A stretch of 64,000 nucleotides of DNA. Origin: Mimachlamys varia. Lineage: Eukaryota; Mollusca; Bivalvia; Pectinida; Pectinidae. Shown here one piece after another: positions 13,701 to 23,282 of this stretch. Under the pieces are notes generated by a model. The model had not been told where the DNA came from. It saw only the letters and a program-made list of their open reading frames with translations, and searched no databases. The number at the start of each line of letters is the position of its first letter. Position 1 is the stretch's first letter. The DNA is taken from NCBI GenBank assembly GCA_947623455.1, contig OX392535.1, forward strand, positions 37,038,688 through 37,102,687, in the 5' to 3' direction. The position numbers and the translations under genes were made by a program.

Positions 13701-16700
13701 ACACATAACCTCAATATATTACATATTTCCGTACTTGATTGCTATCATGAAGAAGCTTCCCTACAGATCAACGGCAATGTAATTCGTAAGTAACAGTGAC
13801 CTTGACCTTTAGAAACTCAGAAGCACAATATCGTTTAAGATCTAAATGTATTTGACATTTGGATTTCATGCAACTCTAAACAAAACAAACCTATTTAGGA
13901 CCCTGAAATGGTTCAGGACACCCATTAGTGAATGTTGCTGAATAAAAAAATGAAAAAAGAAAATTCAGGAGTGTTTTTGCCTTCTTTCTGTACTGGACTG
14001 ACCTCTTTTCCCCTAAGGTTATACCACTGTATCATCACAGTAACTGATGCTCCTGTAATACTCTATTCCAAATGAAATTAAAAACTATTCACTCTCAATG
14101 TAAGGATCCTGAACCACTGCCAAAAGCTGTAATCTGATTTGTGGTATGAAATGAGGCTTGGATCCACATGGTTTTTATAGACCACATGACTTACTGACTT
14201 TTCGTGTTCCTTTGATATTGTTTTCGCAAGTCGAAGAGTAAGTTCACACATAAATTATTGAGGCAATATTGAATTACCTGAAATATGCATATATACATAT
14301 TAATCTCTTATGACCAAGAAGAGGTAGATTCACACCTCCAAAGAGGTAGAAAGAGGCTATAAGCATTGCATGCATTGTTTTTGGCAGCCTTTCAGAGACC
14401 AATTTCCATCAAAAATATTTACAAATATATGTCAAATGAAGTTTGATGCATGAAAAGGGTAACATATGACAATCCAGGTGTGGATGCTTTAAATAGCAAA
14501 ATTTTCAAACTCAAGCAAACATTTACCTGCATACAATGCAATAAAATACTCAAGTGACCTAGAAATGCAATTTTCTTTGAAATCCATTTTTGCCGGCAAA
14601 GTTGTGTTAATGATACAATTACGATCAAAGTTCATAGCGTCAAAGCTTCAACTCCAGCTGTGATTTTCCATTTATTACTAAAGGTTATACAGATAACAGT
14701 AAATTGCGTAATTTTGACGTGATGAATAAATTATAAGGCTATAGCTATTGATCATGGCACTCTGTACATTGAAGCCATGTATATATAATAGCTAGCTTGT
14801 CAATGGGTCAGTAGCTGTATCAAATAGACTTTACTTACATAGCCTGATCAAATCAACTCCCTGTATCAAATAGACTTTACTTACATAGCCTGATCAAATA
14901 AACTCCCGGCAAATGGACCTCCATAATGCACTGCATGCATGGGTTATATATATGTCCATGGCCTGGTATTAATATTGATCAGCACATGTCTGCTGTTTTC
15001 TATGGGATAAAACCCTACCCCTGCTTTTATCATGTGAACTCAAGAAACATTACCCAATCCCTACTTTATCATGTGATCAATTGAATTATAGACACCTATG
15101 GAGTACAAAACAGCATGACTGACAGTGCGAAAATGTCCATGCTGCGAATATTTTGGAGGAATATTAAGGAAAAATTCCACTTGTTAAAATATCGATTTTT
15201 ACAGTATTTCCAGAAAAAAATGACTTTTTCCCCCTTAATCAAGGGGTTACAGGGGTTAATCTAGAATTAAGGGGAAACTACTTTTTTGTACTTTAGAGAG
15301 GGGGAAAAAAAGCTCTTCAAAGGGGAATTTTTAATAATCACAAAGTTTCACTTTTTAAACTTTAAAACCTTATTTTCAACTGAAAACAGCAAAGGATAAT
15401 CAGAAAAAGACAAATCTGAAGGATTTGGGTAGATTTTGACATGAAAAATGAAGGAAAATGCAACATTTCAATAAATTTAACACAATTCTGAGAGGAGAAA
15501 GGGAAAAAAATTCTGAGGGGAAACTACCCATGAACAGTAGTAAAAAAGGCCTAGATTGACCCCTGGGTTATAACTCCACAAAAAGTAATAATCGAACTAG
15601 GGCGAGCTAATAGGCATTTAACCTTGTTACCAAGTTTCATTAAAATCAGATAATTGTTGCTGTGCTACCACTTGTGAAAATAATGATTTGTATAGTATCG
15701 CTAAAACATTTTTTTCAATTCAGATGGCCATAATTACTTAAATCCACTTGCTGCTTTTTATTACTTTGTACCACAGGCCAACTGGTTTTTTTTTTAAGAA
15801 GTAATACATTTGCCCATAATGATACACTTTGGATTACAAGTCTACATTGGTCTACAAGAAGGCAGCTACTTTTTGATGAAATATTATATGAAAACATCTT
15901 CCATGTTTTATAAATAAACAAACTTTGAACAAGATGCTGACATAACCATCAGGCACAGCTTGCAGCGCTATGATAATAGCTTGTACCAGAAACTGCCAGC
16001 TAATGAGATATCGACCACAGAGGATATAAAACTTTCAATTGATTTTCTTTTCCTAGGTGGGATGATGCATGGTTGTTGTTACTAGGTATTAACGCGGACC
16101 TCACAAATTGACTTCCTTCAGTTGAGACATTTAGTACACAAGGAAGGTCAAACCTATGAAGTAAACATTTATGACTTCATGCCTACTTGATTTAAACTGT
16201 GTTTCATGGCCTACAATCTTCAACTGTAATACACTGTCTACTTTCTTAAATAAGACCTTAATGGTCCATTGTTGGACACTGCAAGTAATGTCTTCATGGT
16301 TTCTTAAACACATCACCAACATCTTTGCGACATATACATTTGTCTTAAATTCTACATAACCAACCATTTGTCTTAAATTCTACATAACCAACCATTTGTC
16401 TTAAATTCTACATAACCAACCATTTGTCTTAAATTCTACATAACCAACCATTTGTCTGAAATTCTACATAACCAACCATTTTCTACTACAACAAACCATC
16501 TTAAACTATGTTTTCATAGTTAACATTAGAAAAAGCAGTTTGTGGTCCAAAACACCAAATGTCTCCACAAGCTTCCATCTTTAAATAAAACCTAGCTACT
16601 TTTATATAAATAATTGATTATCTTAAAACTAAAGAACCAATGTCTTGAGAAAGGCAATTCTTTAAAAGTGTAAGTACACAAAATAACCCAGTGGTTAACA

Positions 16701-19700
16701 TGGAGATGCTTATGTAAAAGATGTGCATTGATTAGGTTGCCTTACAAGCGTGAGCTGTAGGGAATTTCCCTTTAGCTCAGTAGGTAGAGCATCAGGCTGG
16801 AGAGCCAAGGGTCACGGGTTCGAGCCCCAGCAACGGCACTATCTTTATCCTTTTTTTCCTCATCCTATTACAAATTGGTGCCGATGACCCTCCCTGTTTC
16901 AAGAAGGAAAAGTCAAAGAAGGTAGGTTGTAGATTTAGAAAAAAAGGGGGAAATAGTGTAAAAGATGTGCATTGATAAGGTTGCCTTACAAGCGTGAGCT
17001 GTAGGGAATTTCCCTTTTAAATTAGCTCAGTCATTAGAGCATCGGGCTGGAGAGCCAAGGGTCGCAGGTTCCAGCCCCAGCGACAGCACTATCTTTATCA
17101 CTTTTCCTCGTCCTATAACATTTATCCAATGAAATACATCCATGCCTCTATTCGGAATATTCGGAAAATCCCACTTGGATGAGCACGACATTGAGTACAC
17201 TGACTGTATCCAATCAGACAACACGGGTGTATAATTAAAATCTATTGTATTGACGGCTAGAAATGTGGCTGCTAATCATATTTACCATGTACTTCATGAT
17301 AGATGTACACACATTTAATTATTGACACAAGGCACAATACTGAAGGGAGCACTGCACAGATGCTAACACATTTATGTCATTGAACTGTCTGTGTACCAGC
17401 TTATAATGCTAATACATCGATCATGTCCGTGGATTAGAACAGGACATAAACACTACTCAGGGATCACTTTGGGGCGAGATTTAGGGATTTTTACCCATAT
17501 GTTTCCTGAAAATCTCATTGAAAATTCAAAATTGTATTACTTCATATAAAAAAATCTCATAGAAATTTTGCTGATCCCATAAAATCCCTCAAATTCTCCC
17601 ATAGGTTTTAAGAGTCAGAATTATCCCTGCTACTGCAGATCACCAAGGTCAGAAAACAACTGGATCATGGCAGTAAGCTAACTAAGCATTGGCTTTTTAC
17701 ATTATAAACCAAATAGTTATTACATTCCCCACAGTGTGTACATCAGGGTTCGACACTAACACTAGTCTATTAGGCAGAGACAAGTAAAAATTCTTAAGGA
17801 CTAGTAAATATACTCTGTTTATTAGTCCTGTGGACTAGTTGAGTTTATTTTGTTTTTGTATTCTAATCTATAGCTTATACTCAAGAAGAGAAAATTGTCC
17901 AAAGTTAGTGCTCAGGAAATACAAAAACTCATATTAGAGCATTTAGATATTAATTTTTTACTGGGAGAGACCCCCCTCCCCATACCCCCACCCCCTTCTG
18001 GACTAGCCCGCCAGCTCATCGCTTCTCGATTTATTGTTCGTCACTTAGTGTTTCAACTGAGGCTGAAGCCCTCAGGACAAGTCACAATACAACAGGACTA
18101 TAGTACCTTAAAAATTTTAAAATAATATATTGAAAAAGTTAGTTTCTAACCCTGTACATGGTAGAACATTCACTAGGACCAGGATAACATACCCTGGTAT
18201 TATTAAATGAATAAATCATCTTTTCCACTGAGACATACTGGCCTGTATAGTATCAGTCAGGTCTGAATCAGAATGGGATATTTACATATACATTGGATGC
18301 ACCTTTAGAAATATGAAAGCTTCATTTCAATAAGGTGTTTGAGGTCCAAATTTTGTGTCCTTTATTCATGTAAAATGACAACTTTCATACAACATTGAAC
18401 TGTACAACACAGTCATTTTTAATCCTGAGTGGTGATGCTGATGATATTGACATAATGATGTGTATGATGTCATGTTGTTAAATCCTAGGTGAGATTGTCA
18501 CAATTAGAACCAGGGTTTGCGCTGGGTATTTTATTAATGGGGTCCTTTCCTAAATAAATGGGGTCCTTCAGCTTTGTTTAAAGGGGAATCCGGAAAATTA
18601 GTGGGGTCCTTTTCAGTTTCTATGCTTGAAAAAGATATATATGGACGGCTTCAATGCAAACCCTGAGAATAATTAAACTTAGTTACAATTCAACCAATCA
18701 CAGGGCTGGAAAGCATATAACAATTAAGTTATCGTAATATGAAGGACATGACATAAGTATTAACTGTACTGTTCAACATGGCAATCATAAAATATAAAAT
18801 CCCTGATATTTCTGTTCAAGACATTGTCCAGAAACAGCCTCTGTTATTGATCACAAAGGAGGTTTTCTATGTGATCTCGATCAGGTACTCTTTTCCTATC
18901 TGTCCTAATTACAGCCTATCCAGACTGTGGGCCTACTCTCGTTTGACATTTACAATACGAAGTACAAACCTAATTATCCTTCCGACAATAGAACACTTTA
19001 GCTAAACTGTCAGTTACAGAGCGGCACAGTTAACTGGCCAAACTCTCCTGCAATTGATCAGCTCCAAACCTTATGCTGAAGTAAGGTTTTAATTAAAGAC
19101 CTAAAAAGAGACAAGAAACCAGAGGGCTTGAGGACCAAGCAGAATCAACAGGTACTTGGGGCCTGATTAGGGAGCATGGTCAGAGAAAATGTGTAACAAG
19201 AGGTCCCCAGGGACACGTGTACTGTCATGTAGAAACAAGAGATCTTTAGGGCCTGGTCAGAGACAGTGTAGAAACAAGAGGTCCCTAGGGCCTGGCCAGA
19301 GACAAAATATAGAAACTGAGGTCTTTCAATAGGGCCTGGTCCGAGATACTGTCAAAACAAGAGGTCATTGGGGCCTGATCTAAGAAACTGCAGAAACAAG
19401 AAGTCTTTATAGGGCCTGGTCAGACAGTGTAAAAACAAGAGGTCCCTAGGGTCTGGTCCGAGACAAAGAGTAGAAACAAGAGGTCCTTAGGGCCGACCAA
19501 AGACAAAGTGTAGAAACTGGGGTCCTAAAGTCCTGGTCAGAGACAAAGTGGAGAAATAATATAAGTGGTCCTTAAAGCTTGGTCCAATTAAGACACTGTC
19601 AAAAAAAAGAGGTCTTTGCAAATTGGACCTGATTGAAGAAACAGTAGAAACAATAAGTCTTAAAATGGTCAGGTCAGAATCACTATAGAAACAAGAGGTC

Positions 19701-21308
19701 GAAACTAGTAAAGGACAAGAGGTCATAAAGGCCTTGTTAGAGACATTGAATACAAACAAGAGGTCATAAAGGTCTTGTTAGAGACATTGAATATAAACAA
19801 GAGGTCATAAAGGCCTTGTTAGAGACATTGAATATAAACAAGAGGTCATAAAGGCCTTGTTAGAGACATTGAATATAAACAAGAGGTCATAAAGGCCTTG
19901 TTAGAGACATTGAATACAAACAAGAGGTCATAAAGGCCTTGTTAGAGACATTGAATACAAACAAGAGGTCATAAAGGTCTTGTTAGAGACATTGAATACA
20001 AACAAGAGGTCATAAAGGCCTTGTTAGAGACATTGAATACAAACAAGAGGTCATAAAGGTCTTGTTAGAGACATTGAATACAAACAAGAGGTCATAAAGG
20101 TCTTGTTAGAGACATTGAATACAAACAAGAGGTCCCTTAAGGGCCTGGTTGAACATTGTAGACACCACAGATACTAAGGCCACTATTTCAGCAAATCATA
20201 CATCCACAGCATATTAGACCCTAGTAATGCTTTAAAATACACTAGTTTTGGAGCACCTGTCTATGTTATCAATATGACTTTTGTAACTATAAAACTGAAG
20301 TTTTTCATTTGAGAAGTATATGCATAGTCCTGCTATGTTACAAGCCAGATACATATATACATTGATGTCAACTCTTGGTTCAGACAACAGAAAAAGAAGT
20401 ACGTGCTCTAAATAACAAAACAGAAACTTTTACGGAAACTTACCGCTGAAATTCAGTCGGTTGTAAAAATCATCAAAGCAAGGTTCAACTTTAAACATTT
20501 GAATACATTTGAATATAAAATATGCATATGCTAAGCCATGCCTGAAAGACCACCATACCAACAAAACTTCTGACTGAAAGGAGAGTAATTTACTGTGTAA
20601 CCCTTGTAAATGTGTATAATATCTGCAATATACCGCTCGGCTAGACAGATCTTCTCTTTAGGTAGATCGGTTCAGTGCAAGACTAGTAGCCAGAGGTTCT
20701 GCAGTCTGTGACATTAACATTTTTAAGCACTAGTCCCCATAACCAAAATGCAATGTTTGTTATAAAAAATCATATTGAAATTCAAGGAATTTCCACTAGT
20801 CCATACCAAAATTTACTAGTCATGGTCATAGGACTAGTTGCTAATATCGCAGACTGGTTCTGGGTTTGACTCCTAATGGAGGCATTGAAATAATAATGAC
20901 CTCTGTTACAACTGTATATTTACGTCATTTTCCATGAATTTCATGCTTTGTTTGATCTCTTTAATCTTTGGCGAGCAACCTATTCTGGTGATTCCGCTTG
21001 TTACAAGATTCCTGATGATGGAGCATAACGACTGATTTAATCCCTTTATCCTAGAGCTCCAAGTGACAAGAGCTGCAGGATTAGATTCTGACATACTTGA
21101 ATGTCTACCAGGTGCAAAAAACTAAATGTCAAACACTGTTACATAATCTTTCATAGAAAAGGCTTTGGAAATGAAGTATTGATTCCAACAGACCTGGAGT
21201 ATAAAATGGACTTACTTGGTCTTCATACAGCACGGTTTTGTCATCGTTGTTGACAGACCCATAATGATCGTACGTGTGTGTGCCTCCGTTCAGCACGTTC
21301 TTCTCCAT
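1586..21308 (-). CDS. ANO7: Anoctamin-7-like (TMEM16 family), 5' part, 11 coding exons
   Basis: Exons in transcript order: 21216-21308, 12824-12917, 10379-10509, 8295-8402, 7642-7778, 5912-6080, 4269-4434, 3603-3693, 2624-2790, 2156-2376, 1586-1781. All boundaries are GT/AG and the phases join, giving about 524 residues. Anoctamins are dimeric membrane proteins acting as calcium-activated chloride channels or lipid scramblases; the role of ANO7 is less settled. Visible landmarks: [12 protein letters not shown] at the start of the N-terminal cytoplasmic domain, [41 protein letters not shown] before TM1, MCPLCDED in the first outer loop, FLEYWKRK after TM2, then TM3-TM4. The ERPRPEY plus NPITG...EPHFP segment and [13 protein letters not shown] resemble vertebrate ANO7 more than ANO4 or ANO5, judged from memory. 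The pore and calcium-site helices lie past the left edge. Family is certain; subtype is probable. Confidence 0.92.
2156..2376 (-). CDS. ANO7: ANO7-like exon 10, TM2-TM3 cytoplasmic loop
   Basis: Encodes [20 protein letters not shown], an acidic run ([14 protein letters not shown]), then [16 protein letters not shown] and the start of TM3 ([12 protein letters not shown]). The ERPRPxF plus NPITGxxEPxFPxR pattern is the strongest argument for ANO7. Acceptor atttcag, donor GTGAGA; phase 0 at the end. Confidence 0.94.
2624..2790 (-). CDS. ANO7: ANO7-like exon 9, Cys-rich loop and TM2
   Basis: Encodes [19 protein letters not shown], then [28 protein letters not shown]. The cysteines match the conserved first extracellular loop, which is disulfide-bonded in TMEM16 structures. 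The FDxxATVxFAxFxxxW run is TM2. Acceptor tttgtag, donor GTAAGT; ends in phase 1. Confidence 0.94.
2921..3175 (+). mobile_element. tRNA-derived SINE
   Basis: A tRNA-like head has a box-A-like tggtgcagtgg near 2925-2935 and a box-B-like ggttcaattcc near 2968-2978. A central domain follows (tgggttttctccgggtactc near 3021-3040, then tggtttccttcc), then an AT-rich tail with aacttgtttcataattg. The central domain resembles those shared by widespread metazoan SINEs, including bivalve ones. It lies in the intron between ANO7 exons 8 and 9. Confidence 0.8.
3603..3693 (-). CDS. ANO7: ANO7-like exon 8, TM1
   Basis: A 91-base exon encoding [20 protein letters not shown] and the start of the first extracellular loop ([10 protein letters not shown]). 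The hydrophobic run is TM1. The [13 protein letters not shown] wording is the ANO7-like part. Acceptor cttgtag, donor GTAAGT; ends in phase 2. Confidence 0.93.
3716..3925. repeat. 49/37-bp degenerate tandem repeat
   Basis: Four to five units share tttcaaagattgtttccaaa and actgaagaaaatgaagatt. One unit lacks about 12 bases. The array starts about 25 bases from the ANO7 exon 8 acceptor, upstream in the transcript, so it abuts the branch-point region. Confidence 0.9.
4269..4434 (-). CDS. ANO7: ANO7-like exon 7, pre-TM1 segment
   Basis: Encodes GPFEVPKHF, then [20 protein letters not shown] and [15 protein letters not shown]. The [32 protein letters not shown] block is an anoctamin signature leading into TM1. 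The acceptor has a long purine-pyrimidine (TG)n lead ending in gttacag; donor GTAAGC; ends in phase 1. Confidence 0.95.
4658..5583. mobile_element. TTAA-flanked element, family B (piggyBac-like MITE)
   Basis: The ends are perfect inverted repeats: TTAACTCTTTCCGTACTC at 4658-4675 and its reverse complement at 5566-5583. Duplicated TTAA and ends of this type are characteristic of piggyBac-like elements. The 926-bp element encodes no recognisable transposase, so it is non-autonomous. Its left third is a 43-bp satellite. It is inserted in the intron between ANO7 exons 6 and 7. Confidence 0.85.
4676..4960. repeat. 43-bp tandem repeat inside the family B element
   Basis: About seven units start at 4676, 4719, 4762, 4805, 4848, 4891 and 4934. 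Each carries atgacgccttgagacgtcat, whose ends ATGACG/CGTCAT are inverted, then an A-run and gtgctcccgtatccttc. The last unit is diverged. The array begins immediately inside the left inverted terminus. Confidence 0.95.
5912..6080 (-). CDS. ANO7: ANO7-like exon 6
   Basis: Encodes [20 protein letters not shown], then [22 protein letters not shown] and AYPLHD. This is the anoctamin DTFF-N-xRxRIV...IGLxRLL...AxPLHD region just before the first membrane helix. Acceptor aatttag, donor GTAAGG; ends in phase 0. Confidence 0.94.
6602..7113. mobile_element. Foldback MITE with 8-bp target-site duplication (hAT-like)
   Basis: The element is bounded by the direct repeat GTTAGAAG at 6594-6601 and 7114-7121. 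Its ends are near-perfect inverted repeats of about 85 bp: 6602-6688 against 7029-7113, sharing cccacggttgatctcgcttc and gggcaaactcgccgagaaat. An 8-bp duplication fits hAT (or P) transposition. The interior encodes nothing recognisable. Confidence 0.9.
7642..7778 (-). CDS. ANO7: ANO7-like exon 5
   Basis: Encodes [14 protein letters not shown], then LKIPNMM and [20 protein letters not shown]. Anoctamins carry a matching VPNxPLDYxTxxFxxxKL segment. Acceptor gtttcag, donor GTAAGT. Ends in phase 2, and the Arg codon is completed by the next exon. Confidence 0.92.
8295..8402 (-). CDS. ANO7: ANO7-like exon 4
   Basis: Exactly 36 codons, phase 0 to phase 0. It encodes [17 protein letters not shown] and a following [12 protein letters not shown]. 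The HAPWxVxCxYAE block is one of the most conserved anoctamin N-terminal motifs. Acceptor gttacag, donor GTAAAA. Confidence 0.93.
8447..9406. mobile_element. 960-bp element with GTCCCCCGCTTC termini and internal duplication
   Basis: Perfect 12-bp inverted ends lie at 8447-8458 and 9395-9406. Inside, about 185 bp is duplicated with an offset of about 339 bp (8769-8950 and 9108-9295), both copies carrying ggcattttgtacatgatgcc and a caaaagatagagcacggaaa stretch. A (gacagacggacg)-type array fills 9295-9364. I see no convincing target-site duplication and no coding capacity. Confidence 0.75.
9590..9706. mobile_element. Short copy of an atgccccc/gggggcat dispersed element
   Basis: Starts aaatgtctgtgagacataaa and ends atttcatggcgggggcata, with a shared interior (gggacaagacgggacagaca...atggtaaacacta). 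It matches the two ends of the longer copy at 46553-47117 and looks like an internally deleted version. Confidence 0.75.
9707..10378. other. ANO7 intron, no feature seen
   Basis: This AT-rich sequence between the short dispersed element and ANO7 exon 3 has no exon-like, RNA-like or repeat structure that I can support. Confidence 0.5.
10379..10509 (-). CDS. ANO7: ANO7-like exon 3
   Basis: Continues the N-terminal domain with [13 protein letters not shown], then a charged, probably helical segment ([19 protein letters not shown]). The family pattern here is (I)DYVLxYE followed by a charged helix. Acceptor tgttgcag, donor GTAAGA; ends in phase 0. Confidence 0.9.
10638..10655. repeat. C homopolymer run
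   Basis: A run of about 15 or more consecutive C on the plus strand in ANO7 intron 2. The exact length may be unreliable in the assembly. Similar runs occur at about 30626-30643, 49990-50003 and 57548-57567. Confidence 0.9.
11135..11425. mobile_element. 291-bp MITE with TACTTGCCAAC termini
   Basis: Perfect inverted ends: TACTTGCCAAC at 11135 and GTTGGCAAGTA ending at 11425, possibly with TA as target site. The left end continues ccctccctatttaggaggga, itself a hairpin. Near the right end, a 34-bp unit (ggtattctccccaatggaaa...) is tandemly duplicated at about 11352-11420. Confidence 0.75.
11451..11763. mobile_element. CAGGG-ended MITE 1
   Basis: The left end CAGGGTTTTTTCTGGGT and the right end (reverse complement CAGGGCTTTTTCTGGGG) are inverted. 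Flanks share GTAAT (11446-11450 and 11764-11768 region). Internal gattgggaaaaa and attgggaaaaatga motifs are also seen in the copy at 25560. No coding capacity. Confidence 0.8.
12824..12917 (-). CDS. ANO7: ANO7-like exon 2, start of the N-terminal domain
   Basis: This encodes SSDDGG...[12 protein letters not shown] followed by [10 protein letters not shown]. The FFKDGxRRID block is a conserved start of the anoctamin cytoplasmic dimerisation domain. Acceptor ttgaag, donor GTGAGG; it ends in phase 1 and the split Asp codon completes with the next exon. An 8.3-kb intron separates it from the start-codon exon. Confidence 0.88.
13430..13620 (+). mobile_element. Possible retroelement 3' end with (AAAT)n tail
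   Basis: AT-rich sequence ends in a small hairpin-like ggacccttgggtc and a simple tail aaataaataaataaaacaaa. This layout is common at the 3' ends of truncated LINEs. No reverse transcriptase remnant is visible, so the call is weak. Confidence 0.3.
14816..14907. repeat. 45-bp direct duplication
   Basis: Two adjacent copies of tgtatcaaatagactttact followed by tacatagcctgatcaaat, differing at one or two bases. In ANO7 intron 1. Confidence 0.9.
15250..15565. mobile_element. CAGGG-ended MITE 2
   Basis: The left end CAGGGGTTAATCTAG and the right end (reverse complement CAGGGGTCAATCTAG) are inverted, followed inward by matching ttaaggggaaactac and gggtagtttcccctca. Direct repeat GGTTA on both sides. 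Non-coding. Confidence 0.85.
16337..16485. repeat. 28-bp tandem repeat, about five units
   Basis: Unit catttgtcttaaattctaca plus taaccaac, starting at 16337, 16365, 16393, 16421 and 16449, with one substitution in the last unit. Confidence 0.95.
16719..16870 (+). mobile_element. tRNA-related SINE-like repeat, copy 1
   Basis: A preserved D-arm-like tagctcagtaggtagagc and T-arm-like gggttcgagcccc surround a poor anticodon arm. The acceptor stem does not pair, so it is not a functional tRNA. The shared 5' leader (tgtaaaagatgtgcattgat...ggttgccttacaagcgtgag) also occurs in the copy at 16957, about 240 bp downstream. Confidence 0.65.
16957..17112 (+). mobile_element. tRNA-related SINE-like repeat, copy 2
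   Basis: Second copy with the same leader and tRNA-like part (ttagctcagtcattagagc and gcaggttccagcccc). It has about six extra bases near the box-A region and a changed B box. Direct orientation to copy 1 suggests tandem duplication or nested insertion. Confidence 0.65.
17458..17629. mobile_element. CAGGG-ended MITE 3
   Basis: Starts CAGGGAT and ends ATCCCTG, bounded by the perfect 5-bp direct repeat CTACT at 17453-17457 and 17630-17634. The interior is AT-rich and non-coding (172 bp). Confidence 0.85.
17744..18154. mobile_element. CAGGG-ended MITE 4 (ACTAGTC subfamily)
   Basis: Starts CAGGGTTCGACACTAAC and ends with an inverted GTTAGTTTCTAACCCTG, bounded by the perfect direct repeat TACAT at 17739-17743 and 18155-18159. 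The interior carries several actagtc/ggactagt motifs shared with the copies near 20.7 and 22.2 kb. Confidence 0.9.
18511..18665. mobile_element. CAGGG-ended MITE 5
   Basis: CAGGGTTTGCGCTGGGT at the left and its inverted relative at the right (reverse complement CAGGGTTTGCATTGAAG). Flanks AGAAC and AGAAT form a 4-of-5 direct repeat. The interior holds three aatggggtcctt-type stretches. Confidence 0.8.
19196..20150. repeat. ACAAGAGGTC array, degenerate then regular 41-bp units
   Basis: From about 19696 to 20150 about eleven near-identical units contain aaacaagaggtcataaaggc and cttgttagagacattgaata. The 19196-19695 part has older, diverged units with the same acaagaggtc core. This gradient suggests expansion at the right side. 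Confidence 0.93.
20701..20856 (+). mobile_element. CAG-ended MITE, ACTAGTC subfamily, copy 2
   Basis: Ends CAGTCTG...CAGACTG flanked by direct repeat GTTCTG (20696-20701 and 20857-20862). The interior (tgacattaacatttttaagc, actagtcc, aattcaaggaatttcc) matches the reverse complement of 22218-22374. Confidence 0.8.
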
Positions 21309-21356
21309 TACGATGGTGGTGCTGGATCACGGAAGACAGGCTTCAGTCATCATACC
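21216..21356 (-). CDS. ANO7: ANO7-like exon with start codon and 5' UTR
   Basis: On the minus strand an acceptor (cctatcag) is followed by a short 5' UTR and an ATG at 21308-21306 in good context (GTAATGG). An in-frame TGA at 21329-21327, 21 bases upstream, excludes a longer start in this exon. It encodes 31 residues beginning [13 protein letters not shown] and ends in phase 0 at a GTAAGT donor. The residues are hydrophilic and not conserved, as is usual for the extreme N-terminus. The upstream acceptor implies a separate non-coding first exon. Confidence 0.8.
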
Positions 21357-22217
21357 CTGATAGGATATAGAGTAAATATTAAACAGTTCAATAATGTTCT
21401 ACTTTATATGTATATATACAAAACAATTCAACATTGATTTCACTACAAACTACAGTGGCTGATATATATGTGCGCCATTTCTTTTAGATTTATTTTGCTA
21501 TGGATTCTTGTTGTTTCGTCTCCAGCTTGTTTCTAGCGAATTATAATAATTAATGTTTGTGGATCACACAAGAATCAATGTAAAGTTAATTGTCCGCTAA
21601 ATTTTGGACGAAAAGAGTCAACAAAATAACACAAATCAGCCATCTTAACAAACCAGATTCTTTCATGCAAGCGAAATAAGCAAAAATTTCCACACCTTCA
21701 ACAATTCCTACATGGACCCATTTCGCATATTGAATTTTTAGGAATATTTGTATGACCTTATACTTTTTCACTGTGAAACTTCATTGATTATAATGCAAGA
21801 AAGTTTAAATTTTCAACAAAATATCTTGACAGGTTTCATTAAAATTTTACAGTTCGGAGAAGATTTCATTAGAAAGTGTTCCTGTTTGGTTCTCTGTACA
21901 ACTATCTATAAATACAATTTGAAACCCCCAATACCAATCGGGATGCCACTAGTGGAACAATGTCAAAATAGTGATTGGCAATTAAGAAGAACTTTATGCA
22001 AAAAATTGTGACAGTTTAAGGACAGACATGGCAAAGCAAGTCACAAACTCATGTTCAAAGTTTATCAATTACATGTAGGACCTGGTGAGCATAAAACAAT
22101 TCATCTTTGGTTAAGTTTTGTAACGCCATTAACTATTTGATGTGATATGAATATTTCATTTGATAGACATGAAGAGATTATATCTCTGAAGAAATAAATT
22201 TACAATATTTAAATTAA

Positions 22218-22376
22218 ACAGCTGGTCTGCGGCGTTAGCCACTAGTCCTATGCCCATGACTAGTAAATGTTGGTTTGGACTAGTTGAAATTCCTTGAATT
22301 CAATTCGTTATAATAAACACTGCATTTGGCTTGTCCGGACGAGTGCTTGAAAAAATGTTAATGTCACAGACTGATT
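22218..22376 (-). mobile_element. CAG-ended MITE, ACTAGTC subfamily, copy 3
   Basis: Inverted relative of 20701-20856, sharing catgactagtaaatgttggt-type and gtgcttgaaaaaatgttaat-type stretches; flanks share TTAAA. The two copies form a 1.7-kb inverted pair that could fold if transcribed. Confidence 0.8.
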
Positions 22377-23282
22377 AAACCTGTCAAAAGATCTGTCAAG
22401 CTTTAACTTTTACTGCAACATATGAAAGGAATAATTATTGAAACCTTGCACTCTCTGCATGATAAAGAGAGGATTATTTCGAAGCAAAAAAGCCCCGGAA
22501 AAGCACATTCCCAACAAGAATGGTTAAGGTATGTTTAACTAAAGCCAAATTGTTTTATGCACAATATACCAACTCCAGCTGTATATGGGGAGAGATTTTC
22601 CAGCTCACACTTCCTGGGTACCAGTAATTAGAACCAAGTAGGGTTGTTTGACCTTTCCCTAGAGGGCTGTAATAACAGGAATTACTACATCACTGGCAGT
22701 GTTCTACTCTTACAGACCAGGCGCTATATTGGATTTTAGCGTAATCATGGTATTAGCCAGCAGACGCCTGATTTACAGTAGTGGGAAGTGAACTGGACAT
22801 CTGAATTGTAGAGAGTTATGAGGACCAGTCACTGGGAACATCTAAATTCTATATGTTATATGTTGATCACATACACTGGACACCTGAATTTGTATCATTT
22901 GACTATACAACTTAGGACAGTGAGATTTTAGTATAGCGAGAATGTACATCATGATCAACATGCATCCTTTATTTTTAATAGGTACAGCATAGAAAATGGT
23001 CTTGAAATAAATACTGACTACATATATATATATATATGATTTATATAAATTCATTATACCGATGACTCATTACCGGGGTAAGTTATACATAACGTGTCAG
23101 TATATTTACATTATAGCTTCAGTGACTATGTCATGATTTTTTTTTTTTTCTCAAATGAAAATGAAGTTATGCTATCATAATCAATACTAATTCAATATCA
23201 TTAATTTTTACTGATTATAACAAACAACTGCACCTGTAAAAAACATAATACACTTTCAACATTACTGTTGTTTCCACAATTG

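Noticed and set aside
16770..16845. Functional tRNA gene
   Set aside because: The acceptor stem does not pair and the anticodon arm is poor; it is repeated nearby, so SINE-like is better.
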